A stretch of 64,000 nt of DNA from Marinobacter nanhaiticus D15-8W (GCF_036511935.1 NZ_AP028878.1:2542001-2606000); one strand, 5' to 3'; counted from the first letter of the stretch, positions 18,832-28,731 are shown. Numbers and translations are program-made. Notes: generated from the letters alone by a model not told the origin.

Positions 18832-19500
18832 ATGATCTCTGGCAATGTCGAAAACGATACTGCGAACGCTGAACCGGTTGTTGTTCGCCTGGATAGCAGC
18901 GCTCTCAACGAAGCTAAGTCGATCCTCTATAAAGCCTACCGGCACGAGCCCACTTTCCATTATCTCTTTGAGCACCAGCGAGCGGGGTACGACCAGCGCG
19001 TGCGGGCTACGGTACGGGAGCTCATCAGCCTCTACTTCGAGTTGGATCAGGACGCGATCGGCCTGATGCTCGGCGATACCCTGGTGGCGGTCGCCTTCCT
19101 GGGCGACCCCGAACTACGACTGAACCTGGCGCAACAGTTTTCCTGGCGTATCCGCATGATGCTGACCGCCGGTTTCTCCGCCACCCGCCGCTATATCGAC
19201 TATCACGAACAGATCCGCGCCCGGTTGCCCGAGCAGGGCACGCACCAGTTGCCGCTGATGGGTGTCCACCCCAAGTACCAGAACCGGGGCTACGGTCGGA
19301 TCCTCCTCGAAGCCGTGGAGCGGCTGTGCGAAGATAACCCTCGCGGCCAGGGTCTGGTCCTGGATACGGGCAACAGCCGTTACCTGCAATTCTACGAATC
19401 CCTCGGCTTCCGTAATCTCGGTGAAGTTGAAATGGGGGAGTTGCGGGAATACATCCTCTATCGCGATGTTTCTACGCCGCTCGAAGCAGCGACGAAGTAA
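18832..19500 (+). CDS. GNAT-family N-acetyltransferase
   Basis: A 222-residue acetyltransferase of unknown substrate. The acetyl-CoA binding motif is present as HPKYQNRGYGRILLEAVERL (R/Q-x2-G-x-G/A), followed by the C-terminal strand region LDTGNSRYLQFYESLGF. The start ATG has CGAGGTGAATC before it. It stands alone between a repeat-bearing gap and a tandem-repeat gap, so neighbours give no hint of substrate. Confidence 0.88.
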   Translation: MISGNVENDTANAEPVVVRLDSSALNEAKSILYKAYRHEPTFHYLFEHQRAGYDQRVRATVRELISLYFELDQDAIGLMLGDTLVAVAFLGDPELRLNLAQQFSWRIRMMLTAGFSATRRYIDYHEQIRARLPEQGTHQLPLMGVHPKYQNRGYGRILLEAVERLCEDNPRGQGLVLDTGNSRYLQFYESLGFRNLGEVEMGELREYILYRDVSTPLEAATK

Positions 19501-19533
19501 TTTCAGTCTGGACAGCGCATCCTGAGTCCAGGG

Positions 19534-19690
19534 CAGCCCTGCACCCGGGTAATCGGTCTCGAGCCTCGATAGGAAATCGTGAACGAGTAAATCAGTCTTG
19601 AACCGGGTAAGCAGTCCTGAACCGAGATAAACAGTCCTGAACCGGGTAAACAGTCGTGGGTCCGGAAAAAGAGCGCTGAACCTGAAAATC
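19534..19690. repeat. Degenerate tandem repeat, 19-20 base unit
   Basis: About seven or eight units based on CAGTCCTGAACCGGGTAAA. Clear units begin at 19593, 19612, 19632, 19651 and 19671; weaker ones lie at 19534 and 19574, and a possible one at 19504. Unit length alternates between 19 and 20, which breaks any single reading frame, so the array is not a coding repeat. It fills the gap between the acetyltransferase and glutathione reductase genes. Confidence 0.8.
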
Positions 19691-19727
19691 AGCCCCAAGT
19701 GGTGACAAGCAGTATCAAGGAGTGAAT

Positions 19728-21098
19728 GTGTCGGATAAGTTCGAATTTGACCTGGTCGTTATAGGCGCCGGTTCCGGTGGGGTACGCCTGGCGCGGATGT
19801 CCGCCCAGAGGGGCGCACGGGTCGCTGTCGTTGAATCACGCTACCTGGGGGGTACTTGCGTCAACGTGGGTTGCGTGCCGAAGAAACTCTTTGTCTACGG
19901 TTCCCACATCGGTGAAGACATCGAAGACGGCGCGGGCTACGGCTGGAGTGTCCCCCGCGACCAGGTAAAGTTCGACTGGCCCACCCTGGTGGCCAACAAG
20001 AACACAGAGATTCACCGGCTCAACGGGATCTATCAGCGGCTGCTGGAGAACACCGGCGTCACCATTATAGAGGGTACGGCCCATATCGACGATCCGCATA
20101 CCGTCGTGGTTGGGGACCGGAAGATTTCGACAGGCCACATCACTGTCGCCACAGGGAGTTGGCCAGTCATACCGGATATTCCCGGCAAGGAGCATCTCGT
20201 CACATCCAACGACATGTTCTACCTGCCGCAATTGCCCAATGAGGCTGTCGTCTGGGGCGGAGGCTACATTGGCGTGGAGTTCGCGGGCATCCTGGCTGGA
20301 CTCGGTGTGAAAACCACCCTGGTCTACCGGGGAGATCTCTTCCTGCGTGGTTTCGATGATGACATTCGCGAATTCGTCGCCGGCGAGTTGCGCAAGAAAG
20401 GTATCGATCTACGCTTTGGCACGACTATCCAGGCGATCAAACCGGAAGGTTCCCAGTACAACCTGGAGCTTAGCGACGGCTCGGTCCTGGAAGCAGGGCT
20501 GGTCATGGCAGCGACGGGGCGTCGGGCGCTGGTGGACGGCCTGGGCCTCGACGCGCTTGGTGTTGAAATGACCCCATCAGGGCACATCGAAGTCGACGAT
20601 CATTTCCAGACGGCGGTACCATCGATCACCGCGCTGGGGGACGTCATTGGAACACCGCAGCTCACGCCGGTAGCGCTGGGGCAGGCCATGGTGTTGTCAC
20701 GGAGGCTATTCGGTGACGGCGAGGGAGTCATGGACTATGCTGCGATCCCAACCGCTGTATTCTGTCAGCCGAATATCGGCACCGTGGGGCCAACGGAAAC
20801 CGTCGCCCTTGCCGAGTACGGTCGTCTGCGCATCTACAGGTCCGAGTTCAAACCGATGAAACACACGCTTTCAGGCCGTGAGGAGCGTTGCCTGATGAAG
20901 CTCATCGTTGACGATGCCAGCGACAAGGTGGTGGCTGCCCACATGGTGGGCCCGGACGCGGGTGAGATACTGCAGGGGCTGGCTGTTGCCATCAAGGCTG
21001 GTGCCACGAAGGCGGTGTTCGATAGTACGGTGGGCATTCATCCCACCTCGGCGGAAGAGTTCGTCACCATGCGCGAACCCGAACGGACCGTCGGTTAA
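19728..21098 (+). CDS. gor: Glutathione-disulfide reductase
   Basis: NADPH-dependent reduction of glutathione disulfide in the cytoplasm. Motifs in order are the FAD-binding GAGSGGVRLARMSA, the redox disulfide GGTCVNVGCVPKK, and the NADPH fold GGGYIGVEFAGILAGLG. Two arginines (YRGDLFLRGFD) bind the 2'-phosphate, as in E. coli Gor. The FAD second motif ALGDV and the C-terminal catalytic HPTSAEEFV complete the set. GTG 19728 is chosen because AAGGAG sits 5 bases before it; a GTG two codons earlier overlaps that Shine-Dalgarno. About 456 residues. The convergent kinase gene ends 20 bases away, with a weak inverted repeat AAACC/GGTTT plus T run between. Confidence 0.95.
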   Translation: MSDKFEFDLVVIGAGSGGVRLARMSAQRGARVAVVESRYLGGTCVNVGCVPKKLFVYGSHIGEDIEDGAGYGWSVPRDQVKFDWPTLVANKNTEIHRLNGIYQRLLENTGVTIIEGTAHIDDPHTVVVGDRKISTGHITVATGSWPVIPDIPGKEHLVTSNDMFYLPQLPNEAVVWGGGYIGVEFAGILAGLGVKTTLVYRGDLFLRGFDDDIREFVAGELRKKGIDLRFGTTIQAIKPEGSQYNLELSDGSVLEAGLVMAATGRRALVDGLGLDALGVEMTPSGHIEVDDHFQTAVPSITALGDVIGTPQLTPVALGQAMVLSRRLFGDGEGVMDYAAIPTAVFCQPNIGTVGPTETVALAEYGRLRIYRSEFKPMKHTLSGREERCLMKLIVDDASDKVVAAHMVGPDAGEILQGLAVAIKAGATKAVFDSTVGIHPTSAEEFVTMREPERTVG

Positions 21099-21118
21099 AC
21101 CGGGCCGGGTTTTCGTTC

Positions 21119-23113
21119 CTACTCAGCGTCCATACCGGTGTCCGGCATTGGCATCCACCGATTGATGACGTTCCTTAATTTATCCTTGCGTACCGGCTTG
21201 GCCAGGTAGTCGTTCATGCCCGCTGAGCGACAGGCATGATCGGTCCCGGGCAGCGCATCGGCGGTTAATGCGATGATCGGCAATGGCTCCCTCTCCTGGG
21301 CCGATTCCCAGGCGCGGATGCAGCGGACGGCCTCGTAGCCGTCCATCACCGGCATCTGGCAGTCCATCAGGATCAGGTTATAGGTGTGGCGGCCCTCGGT
21401 TACCAGGTTCACGGCGACCTCGCCATTTTCGGCGCTAATGGTCTTGAAACCGAATCGACGGAGTAGGGCGCATGCAACGCGCTGGTTAACCTCATTATCC
21501 TCGACCACAAGTGCCAGAGGTGTCTCCTGTAAATCCGTCCGGGGCGCCGGATTCAGTGTCTCGCCAGACCCGAGGCCTTGGGAAGGGGCGTCTGTTGCCA
21601 GAGGGACCGAACTGCCTTCGCTTTCTGCTGCACTGAATGGAAGCTCAAAGTAGAAGGCGGAGCCGGTGCCCAGATCTGTATCTACCCGGATATGCCCCCC
21701 CATCAATTCGATCAGCCGCTGTACCAGGGCCAAGCCCATGCCTGTTCCGCCGTAGCGCCGGGAGGATGAGCTGTCCACCTGTTCAAAGCTGTTGAAGATT
21801 CCCGAAATGTATTCGGCGGGAATGCCGGAACCGGAGTCGCGGACCTCGCAGCTGAGGTAGATGGATTCACCTTCCACCTCCAGCCATTCGCAACGGACAC
21901 TGATATGGCCTTCCTCGGTGAACTTGATGGCATTATCGAGCAGGCCGGCGAGTACCTGGCGCAGCCGACCGGCATCGCCCCGAACCCGGCCTTCGCGGGG
22001 CCAGTTCTGGGAAAAGCGTGCTTCCAGCTCCAGGCCTTTCACCTCGCATTCATGGCGATGCGTGGCGATACAGTTCTCGATCAACTGGCGTAAGCCAAAG
22101 CTTCGATGTTCGAGCACCAGGGTCCCGCGTTCGACCCGCGAATAGTCAAGGATATCGCTGATCACTGTCAGCAGGTCCTCTGTGGCCCGCCTTGCCGTCT
22201 GCATGTAGTCCTTCTGGCGCTCGGACATGGGTTCGTCGGCGACCAACTCGAGCATTCCCAGCACGCCGTTAAGTGGGGTACGCAGCTCGTGGCTCATCAT
22301 GGCAAGGAACTCGGACTTCGCACGGCTGGCCGACTCGGCCCGTTCCCGCGCTTGCTCGGAGGCCTCGAGTGTCCGCTCGCGGGACGCACGTAACTGGGAA
22401 AGATGGGAGGCAAGTGCGCCGAGGTTGTGCTCCAGTTCGCTGATTTCCTCGGCGACATGGGACGACTTTTCCGGCGCCTCGTAGCGGCCATCAATCAGCT
22501 TCTTGACGTTGGCAGTGAGGTTCTGGATCGGGCGCGAGATCCGGTGGGCTATTTGGTTAATGATCAAAAGCGTGACGATCAATACCGAAACAGCCACCGC
22601 AAAGGAGGTGAATATAATTTCCTGGCGTTGCGCGGTCAGCCGCGAACTCGATACGGCAACCTCTACCGAGCCAATGCGCAGGGCGCCGGAGTAACTGGAC
22701 AACCCTGGTTCGAACCAATCCAACTGGTTATCGTTTTCCAGGGCCAGCGGTTGTTGCAGGATTTCCGCGTGGAACACGAAAAAATTGTCGCTTTCCGGCG
22801 ATACGTTGTTACGGGACGCCATACCTACTGACTCGTCGGTAACATCGCGCACACGGATCCACGCCACTTCGCTACGCTTGAGGGTGCGATCGAGAATCTG
22901 CTGCAGCGCCTCGCGATTGCCGGAAACGACCGCATACTCCACCGCAGGTGCCAGGTTGTCGGCGACCACCTGGGTCGATCGGAACAGGTCGCGTCTCACA
23001 TCATCCAGCCGGACGGAGGTGAAGAACACAAGCAACACAAAAAACATGAGGATTGCGGGCACAGTCCCCAGTAACAGCAGTTGCCGATTTAGCGGGCGTT
23101 TTCGCCTAATCAT
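21119..23113 (-). CDS. Hybrid sensor histidine kinase/response regulator
   Basis: Membrane sensor kinase of 664 residues. It has TM1 (about 12-32), a periplasmic domain, TM2 (about 168-187), a HAMP region, a coiled coil rich in Arg/Glu/Ala, and HisKA with His275 in MMSHELRTPLNG. HATPase_c (DNAIKFTEEG, DSGSGIP, GGTGMGLALV) and a C-terminal receiver with Asp584 in ILMDCQMPVMDG and Lys639 follow. There is no Hpt or output domain, so phosphate must pass to another protein. The start MIRRKRPLNR at 23113 has AGGAG before it and overlaps the binding-protein gene by 8 bases. That overlap makes the periplasmic protein its likely ligand-binding partner. Confidence 0.92.
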   Translation of the reverse strand: MIRRKRPLNRQLLLLGTVPAILMFFVLLVFFTSVRLDDVRRDLFRSTQVVADNLAPAVEYAVVSGNREALQQILDRTLKRSEVAWIRVRDVTDESVGMASRNNVSPESDNFFVFHAEILQQPLALENDNQLDWFEPGLSSYSGALRIGSVEVAVSSSRLTAQRQEIIFTSFAVAVSVLIVTLLIINQIAHRISRPIQNLTANVKKLIDGRYEAPEKSSHVAEEISELEHNLGALASHLSQLRASRERTLEASEQARERAESASRAKSEFLAMMSHELRTPLNGVLGMLELVADEPMSERQKDYMQTARRATEDLLTVISDILDYSRVERGTLVLEHRSFGLRQLIENCIATHRHECEVKGLELEARFSQNWPREGRVRGDAGRLRQVLAGLLDNAIKFTEEGHISVRCEWLEVEGESIYLSCEVRDSGSGIPAEYISGIFNSFEQVDSSSSRRYGGTGMGLALVQRLIELMGGHIRVDTDLGTGSAFYFELPFSAAESEGSSVPLATDAPSQGLGSGETLNPAPRTDLQETPLALVVEDNEVNQRVACALLRRFGFKTISAENGEVAVNLVTEGRHTYNLILMDCQMPVMDGYEAVRCIRAWESAQEREPLPIIALTADALPGTDHACRSAGMNDYLAKPVRKDKLRNVINRWMPMPDTGMDAE

Positions 23114-24110
23114 TTCCCACTCCTGTTTTTTGCGCGTCCAACGCTCGCAGGTTCTCGACAATGACATCCCTATCTGGAAGGGGAATATTCAGCGATCTTG
23201 CGACCTGTTGGTTGAAGGCCACTGAAAACTGCTCGGGATAGCCTGTTTGGGGCAGGTCTCCCTGTTTCAGATACTGCTCTATGATGCTTGCGGCGTTTTC
23301 GATGATGATTTCGGTCGGCGTAAAGGTGGACGCCAGTGCGCCGGCCTGGACAAAAGCACGTTCAGGACCGATCAATATGCGGTTATGGCGATAGGTTGTA
23401 AGCAGGATATGCTTGATGGTCTGGCGGTTGTAGATTTCTGGATCGGGCGTACCGAGCAGGAAATCACCGAAACTCAGCGCGCGGTTAAGCGTGGCGACCA
23501 GGTTTGCCGAGCTCTTGACTGTAAACACCCGGAGTTCGAGACCGTAGGCATCGAGCTCATCAGCCAGTTCATGATAAGAATGCTCTTCGCCCGGCCGGGC
23601 CAACACCGATACAGTGGCGGCATGGGGGAGGACCTGCTGGCCGAGTAGAGCCTGACGTTTGAGCGGTGGGTTATGGAAGAGCGCCGAAAAGGGTGCACCT
23701 CCCAACCCGGCATACTGTTCGACCTGATGGTTGCTGACCATCAGCGCGAGCAGCGGGGGGCGGGGCTCTTGTTGCATCACCTCGTTGACGGCCGCCGATC
23801 CCAACGCGACAACCAGGGTGTCCGGCAGACGACGGCTGGCATCTGGCGTGTAGGGGCCTATCCGGATACTGCGGGAGAACGCAGCGCTTAAGCGGTCACG
23901 GAACGCCAGGTTGAAGGAACGATTGTCAGAGCCCGCGAGTAGGATATCAGGCTGCCCCTGCGGTGTCGGCGGGAAAGCGGCCCCATTCTGTTGGCTGAGG
24001 GCCATTGAGGGTACAAGGCAGGCAACAAGAATGGCGAAGAACATCACCTGGAGTGGGATGGTACGGGAAACATCCTTCGCCTTTGAGACCCAATGCGTCA
24101 ATTCTGACAT
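23106..24110 (-). CDS. Periplasmic ABC-type substrate-binding protein paired with a sensor kinase
   Basis: A 334-residue exported protein: the N-terminal segment IPLQVMFFAILVACLVPSMALS is a signal peptide. The rest resembles the ABC_sub_bind family (DTLVVALGSAAVNEVM, LLALMVSNHQVEQY, FLLGTPDPEIYNRQTIKHIL, RNRILIGPERAFVQAGALAS). No ABC permease or ATPase is near. The gene overlaps the hybrid kinase and follows a TonB-dependent receptor, which suggests a sensing rather than a transport role. Start MSELTHW at 24110 is preferred over an in-frame start 40 codons upstream, since it gives a usable signal peptide. Confidence 0.85.
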   Translation of the reverse strand: MSELTHWVSKAKDVSRTIPLQVMFFAILVACLVPSMALSQQNGAAFPPTPQGQPDILLAGSDNRSFNLAFRDRLSAAFSRSIRIGPYTPDASRRLPDTLVVALGSAAVNEVMQQEPRPPLLALMVSNHQVEQYAGLGGAPFSALFHNPPLKRQALLGQQVLPHAATVSVLARPGEEHSYHELADELDAYGLELRVFTVKSSANLVATLNRALSFGDFLLGTPDPEIYNRQTIKHILLTTYRHNRILIGPERAFVQAGALASTFTPTEIIIENAASIIEQYLKQGDLPQTGYPEQFSVAFNQQVARSLNIPLPDRDVIVENLRALDAQKTGVGND

Positions 24111-24326
24111 GCCACGCCTACCGGGTTGACTGCTCTGCGTACCGGGAAAACGGACGTTATCGACGAGAGCTTGAGGCACGGGGCGCATAGACCAGACGAT
24201 TCGAACCTCGCTGATGTCCCCGAGTCCCAAAAAACCATTGTCGAAGCTGTAGCGGTCATCCCTGAATCCAGCACCATACCTGCCGTGGTTGTCATTCCTG
24301 CACTATTACGAATTGCTTACCATCAT

Positions 24327-26435
24327 TCAGAATCGGAGGCCGGCCTCAACGTAGAATTGATTGCGGTCATCGATGATGTTGTCTTCACTCTGCGGCGGTT
24401 CATCATCCAGGTAATGCTGCATGATAAACGCCAGATCGTAACTGAATCTCGGCTGGTGGAAAGCTTTTGCCAGGCGGAAGTCCAGCCTCTGGAACTGGTT
24501 TCGTTTCAGGCTATCCGCCCAGTAGAAGGCCGTCGCTGACGTTAGATCCAAAGGATAGCTTTGTATCCAGGCCACACTGCCTGAATGCTCGACAGTCAAC
24601 CGGCTTTCGAGGTCGATGAACTTCTGTTTTTCATCAAAGGTCAGCGGTGGCGTCTGCGCGTCACCCCGGTATTCGCCGTCCTGGTCCATATAAGCGTAGG
24701 TTGCGCGTAGCTGGGTGTCGCGGAATTCGACAGAGGTTTCGACTTCGAAACCCTGTTGATCGAGCGCGACGTTGTTGTCCAGGTTCCAATCTTCGGGGCT
24801 CAACAGACCGCTAACCACATCGCGAATGTGGTCGTGGAAGTACTTCACCTCAAGCGAGAGTAGCCCCATGCCCAGGCGCTTCTGACCGAAATAGCTGATC
24901 TCGCGTGAAATAATCCGCTCCTCGTCGAATGGGTCCCGGTTTTCGTAGGTCGCCACGCCTTCGAGGAAGCGTTGACCTTCCAGCGTCCCATACTGGTCTG
25001 CCGGCTGAACGTTGTGCATCCGGTAGCCCCAATCCGCATTCTGCTCGAAGGTGCTGGGGATCCGTACGGCTTCGGAGTAGACGAAGCGTAAGGTATGGTT
25101 TTCGGCAAGCTGGATATTTGCCGCCACACGCGGCGAGAAAAAATTCTTGTCGATGTTCGTCGTCGTCTCCCAGTTGCCGCCAAAGTTGAACGTCAGCCAG
25201 TGGATCGGCGTGTATTCAAGGTTTCCGAAGGCGCGGAACTGGTAATTGCTCTCTTTGCCATTGAAGTAGGTGTCCGACTCCACACGATCTTCCCGGTAAC
25301 CCATTCCGGAGACGAGCCGAATGTCCTGGGAGAAGATATACGTGTCCTGCAGTTCAAACTCGAGTCTGGATTCCTCGATATCCTGGTTAGTCGTAAAGCA
25401 GTAGTCGAAATCTTCCGGACACCAGCGCCAGTCCTGGTCGTGGTGGTAGTCCTGAAAGCTGGTCTGGATATGCAGGAAGTGCTGTTCGGAGTCCACAATA
25501 TTCCAGCGAGCCTGGATATAGTAGTCGTCGACATCAATATCGGGCTGGGTTTGAAAATCACCGGTCTTGAAGCGATCTTCTTCGTCGACGCCTTCGATAT
25601 AACCGAGGCGGATCTCAACGTTGTCGCCTCCGCGAAGTGGTTTGATGGCATCGTAGGTTACCAGATTGAAGGCGTAGCCATCGTGGAAAGGTATTTCCTC
25701 GTCGTTTTCGATCTGACTGTCGAAGCCATCGTCCTGGCGGCGCTTATAGGCCAGGCGCCACTGGTAGCTATCGGACACGTTACCTACCGAACCGTATGCC
25801 GTTTTATAGCCACCGGTTCCGAAACTTGTGCGTAGATTGACACCATCCGTTACCGCAGGGGATTTGGTAATGATGTTTATGGTGCCCAGGAACGCATTGA
25901 TACCATACGCCGCCGCGTTCGGCCCACGACTGATCTCGATGCGCTCGATATTCTCGAGGCCCACCGGCATCGCCTGCCATTCCACGCCTGCGAGGTTGGG
26001 CTGGTAGGCGGTACGACCGTCGATCTGCACCTGCAGGCGCCGCTGGTCGTAGGCTACGGTACCGTGGTAGCTGGTTACCGGCTTGTTGCTACCTACTCGG
26101 GCGACTGTCATGCCCGGCACCAGACGGAATACCTCCACCAGGCTGCGAATACCGAGTTGTCGGATCAGCTCGCCCTGGATAATGGTGGTCGTTCCCGGCA
26201 CCCGGGATTTCGGCTGCCGCAGCTTGGTGGTGGTGAGCACCTCGGGCATGGGCTCTTCGAGCACGAAATCATAGTCGCCCTCCAGATTGGAAGAAAATTC
26301 GGCGTCGTCGAGCAGGCCTTGATCGCCAGGGATGGAAGAGAAAGGCGTGTTATCCTGAGCGTGTACCTGAAGGGGAAGCCCTGTAAGGAGGATCGATAGA
26401 GCCCCATACTTGAAAAACGAGGGAATAGTCGTCAT
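24327..26435 (-). CDS. TonB-dependent outer-membrane receptor
   Basis: Outer-membrane beta barrel for active uptake of an unknown ligand, 702 residues from MTTIPSFFKYG. The signal peptide ends near QVHAQ; then come a long acidic linker, the plug domain (TTTIIQGELIRQLGIRSLVEVF, IERIEISRGPNAAAYGINAF) and a 22-strand-type barrel ending in the aromatic-terminated FYVEAGLRF. The start was chosen for the signal peptide. It lies 216 bases before the binding-protein gene on the same strand, and a GGGCC-AAA-GGCCC hairpin (26501-26513) is in its upstream region. Ligand unknown; siderophore or cobalamin cannot be told from sequence. Confidence 0.92.
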   Translation of the reverse strand: MTTIPSFFKYGALSILLTGLPLQVHAQDNTPFSSIPGDQGLLDDAEFSSNLEGDYDFVLEEPMPEVLTTTKLRQPKSRVPGTTTIIQGELIRQLGIRSLVEVFRLVPGMTVARVGSNKPVTSYHGTVAYDQRRLQVQIDGRTAYQPNLAGVEWQAMPVGLENIERIEISRGPNAAAYGINAFLGTINIITKSPAVTDGVNLRTSFGTGGYKTAYGSVGNVSDSYQWRLAYKRRQDDGFDSQIENDEEIPFHDGYAFNLVTYDAIKPLRGGDNVEIRLGYIEGVDEEDRFKTGDFQTQPDIDVDDYYIQARWNIVDSEQHFLHIQTSFQDYHHDQDWRWCPEDFDYCFTTNQDIEESRLEFELQDTYIFSQDIRLVSGMGYREDRVESDTYFNGKESNYQFRAFGNLEYTPIHWLTFNFGGNWETTTNIDKNFFSPRVAANIQLAENHTLRFVYSEAVRIPSTFEQNADWGYRMHNVQPADQYGTLEGQRFLEGVATYENRDPFDEERIISREISYFGQKRLGMGLLSLEVKYFHDHIRDVVSGLLSPEDWNLDNNVALDQQGFEVETSVEFRDTQLRATYAYMDQDGEYRGDAQTPPLTFDEKQKFIDLESRLTVEHSGSVAWIQSYPLDLTSATAFYWADSLKRNQFQRLDFRLAKAFHQPRFSYDLAFIMQHYLDDEPPQSEDNIIDDRNQFYVEAGLRF

Positions 26436-26682
26436 TAGTAAGGTCGTTCTGTAGCCAAGCGCAAGTGTGCTGCTCTGGTGCGGCACGAATTATTATTGGT
26501 GGGCCAAAGGCCCTCGAAAGCCGTTGTCAAAACACGGGAACAGTGGGAGGGCACACTGGTCTGACTGTTTCACAACGCCTTCGCAAAGCATGTCGTACAT
26601 GCATGTTACATAGCGTTCATGATAGTTGAGGTGGCGTCAGCTGTCTCTCGGCAATTCGCCAATTTTTCCGGAGTTTTCATTT

Positions 26683-27381
26683 ATGACGTGCTGGGAAGTC
26701 CTTGGTATTACACCCACCAACAATCCTGACCAGATCCGGCAGGCGTATGAATCCCAGCGTAAGTTCGCGTCCGGGGACTCGCTCCAGGATCTTGAGGATG
26801 CGCGCGACGAGGCCTTGCGCCAGGCCGGGTTCGATGTTTCGGCGGTGGAACCCCAGGATCGTCGCCCTGAGGACGCGCAACCGGCCGAGCCTGAACCCAA
26901 TCAGGCCTCAAGCCCTGCGCTGAACGCCCGGGATCGGCAGGTGGTCCGCGAAGTCGTCATCCAGGTGGAGGCGATGCTCAATGACTCATACCGTCGCAGC
27001 GATCCCCATGTCTGGCGGGCGATTCTGACCGAACCACCTGCGGACCAGGACCACGTTCGCGAAGCGATCAGTGACGAACTCTATCCGCGTCTCAAACCGC
27101 GGTTGGATGCTGGGGAGCTGCCGGAGCCTGTCGTCGCGTTCCTTGCCCAATGGCTGGGTTGGCAGGAGCTCGAAGACTCGATGCAAGCCGAGCCCTCGCG
27201 CTCGAACGACCCGTTCGATGATCCCAATCACCGTGGGTCCAACGCGTCGGCAGGAAACGGTGCCCAGTCGTCGTCCCAGGGCAAGCGCCCGCCAATGACG
27301 AACTTCTGGCCTGCCGTCATCGGCTGGGTAGCGGGTTTGATTATTTTAACCAGCATTTTCAGCCAGCTCCTGGGCTCTTGA
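26683..27381 (+). CDS. J-like membrane-anchored protein of unknown function
   Basis: A 232-residue protein that opens MTCWEVLGITPTNNPDQIRQ, like the first helices of a DnaJ J-domain. The HPD tripeptide needed to stimulate DnaK is not present, so it is a degenerate J-domain. The middle is acidic and Pro/Gln-rich, followed by a helical region (REVVIQVEAMLNDSYRRSDPHVW, LARQWLGW-like LAQWLGWQEL), and one C-terminal transmembrane helix (FWPAVIGWVAGLIILTSIFSQLL). This makes a tail-anchored topology likely. It stands alone. No specific function is proposed. Confidence 0.75.
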   Translation: MTCWEVLGITPTNNPDQIRQAYESQRKFASGDSLQDLEDARDEALRQAGFDVSAVEPQDRRPEDAQPAEPEPNQASSPALNARDRQVVREVVIQVEAMLNDSYRRSDPHVWRAILTEPPADQDHVREAISDELYPRLKPRLDAGELPEPVVAFLAQWLGWQELEDSMQAEPSRSNDPFDDPNHRGSNASAGNGAQSSSQGKRPPMTNFWPAVIGWVAGLIILTSIFSQLLGS

Positions 27382-27593
27382 AGAACCGCGGTTCGCTCGC
27401 CACCCGAGCCATCGGTAACCGGTTCCGCAAAGACTAATGCAGGAATCGGCTACCGCAAGTGCTTGGGTACCGTTAGGGTAAGGCCAGGAACGGCAAGCCT
27501 CCTTGTATTGCCTTCATTGCGATTTACTTTCAATTTTTCTTCAGCCTTTCTGAAGAGATGATCCTCGATCCGTCCGACGACGAAGGAGTCAAT

Positions 27594-28610
27594 GTGCGCG
27601 CATTTTCCCTGCTTGATCTTTCTCCCATCACCCAGAACAGCGACGCCCGCCAAGCGCTGCTGAATTCACGGGACCTTGCCCGACACGCTGAGCAATGGGG
27701 ATATACGCGTTTCTGGATGGCCGAGCACCACAATATGACCGGCATCGCCAGCGCTGCCACTGCCGTAGCCCTCGGTTTCGTTGCGGAAGGTACCCGCAGT
27801 ATCCGCGTCGCGGCCGGAGGCGTCATGCTGCCCAACCATTCACCGCTGGTTATCGCCGAGCAGTTCGGTACGCTGGCGTCCCTCTATCCCGATCGTGTCG
27901 ATCTGGGGTTGGGACGTGCCCCCGGAACCGATGGCGCCACGATGATGGCTTTGCGGCGAGATCAGGTGAACGCCGCTAACCAGTTCCCCCAGGATGTGCA
28001 GGAGCTGCTGCACTATTTCGAGCCTGAACGCCCAGGTCAACGGGTAAGGGCGGTACCGGGTACGGGTTTGCGGGTACCGGTATGGCTCCTCGGGTCGAGC
28101 CTTTACAGTGCGCAACTTGCGGCTGCGTTGGGCCTGCCTTTTGCCTTCGCGTCGCATTTCGCGCCGGACATGCTGGGGGATGCCTTACGCGTCTATCGGG
28201 AGCGCTTCGAACCCTCCCAGTTTCTGGATGCGCCCTACGCGGCAGCGGGAATCAACGTTTTCGCTGGCGACACCGATGAGGAAGGCCGCCGGTTGATGAC
28301 CTCCGTCGAACAGCAATTCGTGGCGTTGCGGCGAGGCACGCCTGGACCGCTCAAGCCGCCGATGGATGATCCCGAGCAGGTAGGTTCGGTGCTGGAGCGT
28401 CAGCAGGTGGCGCATGCCCTGGCTGAGAGTGCCGTGGGGTCGAAAGCCACTGTAGCGACCTGGGTCGATCGCTTTATCGAGCGTACGGAAGTGGATGAGG
28501 TGATCGTCACCGGCCAGATCTTCGATCATCAGGCCCGGCTCGAATCCTTCCGGATTGCAGCCGAAGTGCTCGGAGAACGAATAGATGCTGTCGAGGCCGT
28601 CGGTTCCTGA
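27594..28610 (+). CDS. LLM-class flavin-dependent oxidoreductase
   Basis: Luciferase-like monooxygenase fold, 338 residues, probably FMN-dependent; substrate unknown. The GTG at 27594 gives [14 protein letters not shown], the usual start of this subfamily, with GAAGGAG five bases before. An in-frame ATG 12 codons upstream has no ribosome site. Recognisable segments are [53 protein letters not shown] and [14 protein letters not shown]. It has no operon partner. Confidence 0.92.
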   Translation: MRAFSLLDLSPITQNSDARQALLNSRDLARHAEQWGYTRFWMAEHHNMTGIASAATAVALGFVAEGTRSIRVAAGGVMLPNHSPLVIAEQFGTLASLYPDRVDLGLGRAPGTDGATMMALRRDQVNAANQFPQDVQELLHYFEPERPGQRVRAVPGTGLRVPVWLLGSSLYSAQLAAALGLPFAFASHFAPDMLGDALRVYRERFEPSQFLDAPYAAAGINVFAGDTDEEGRRLMTSVEQQFVALRRGTPGPLKPPMDDPEQVGSVLERQQVAHALAESAVGSKATVATWVDRFIERTEVDEVIVTGQIFDHQARLESFRIAAEVLGERIDAVEAVGS

Positions 28611-28731
28611 GTGTCGGCCACTCAAACGTTCAATGCACCTCCTAGGATGTCCGGTCAGATTTACAGTATCGTTGCAAGATTTACCGCAGGCATACGGTTG
28701 CAGGTAACCGAACAGTCTGGGTAACTTGGAC

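Noticed and set aside
19114..19698. A long minus-strand frame across the acetyltransferase gene and tandem repeat.
   Set aside because: It is antisense to a clear GNAT gene, and the repeat unit of 19-20 bases does not keep a protein period.
21095..21118. AAACC-GGGCCG-GGTTT plus T run as a bidirectional terminator between gor and the kinase gene.
   Set aside because: Only a 5-bp stem; too weak to list as a feature.
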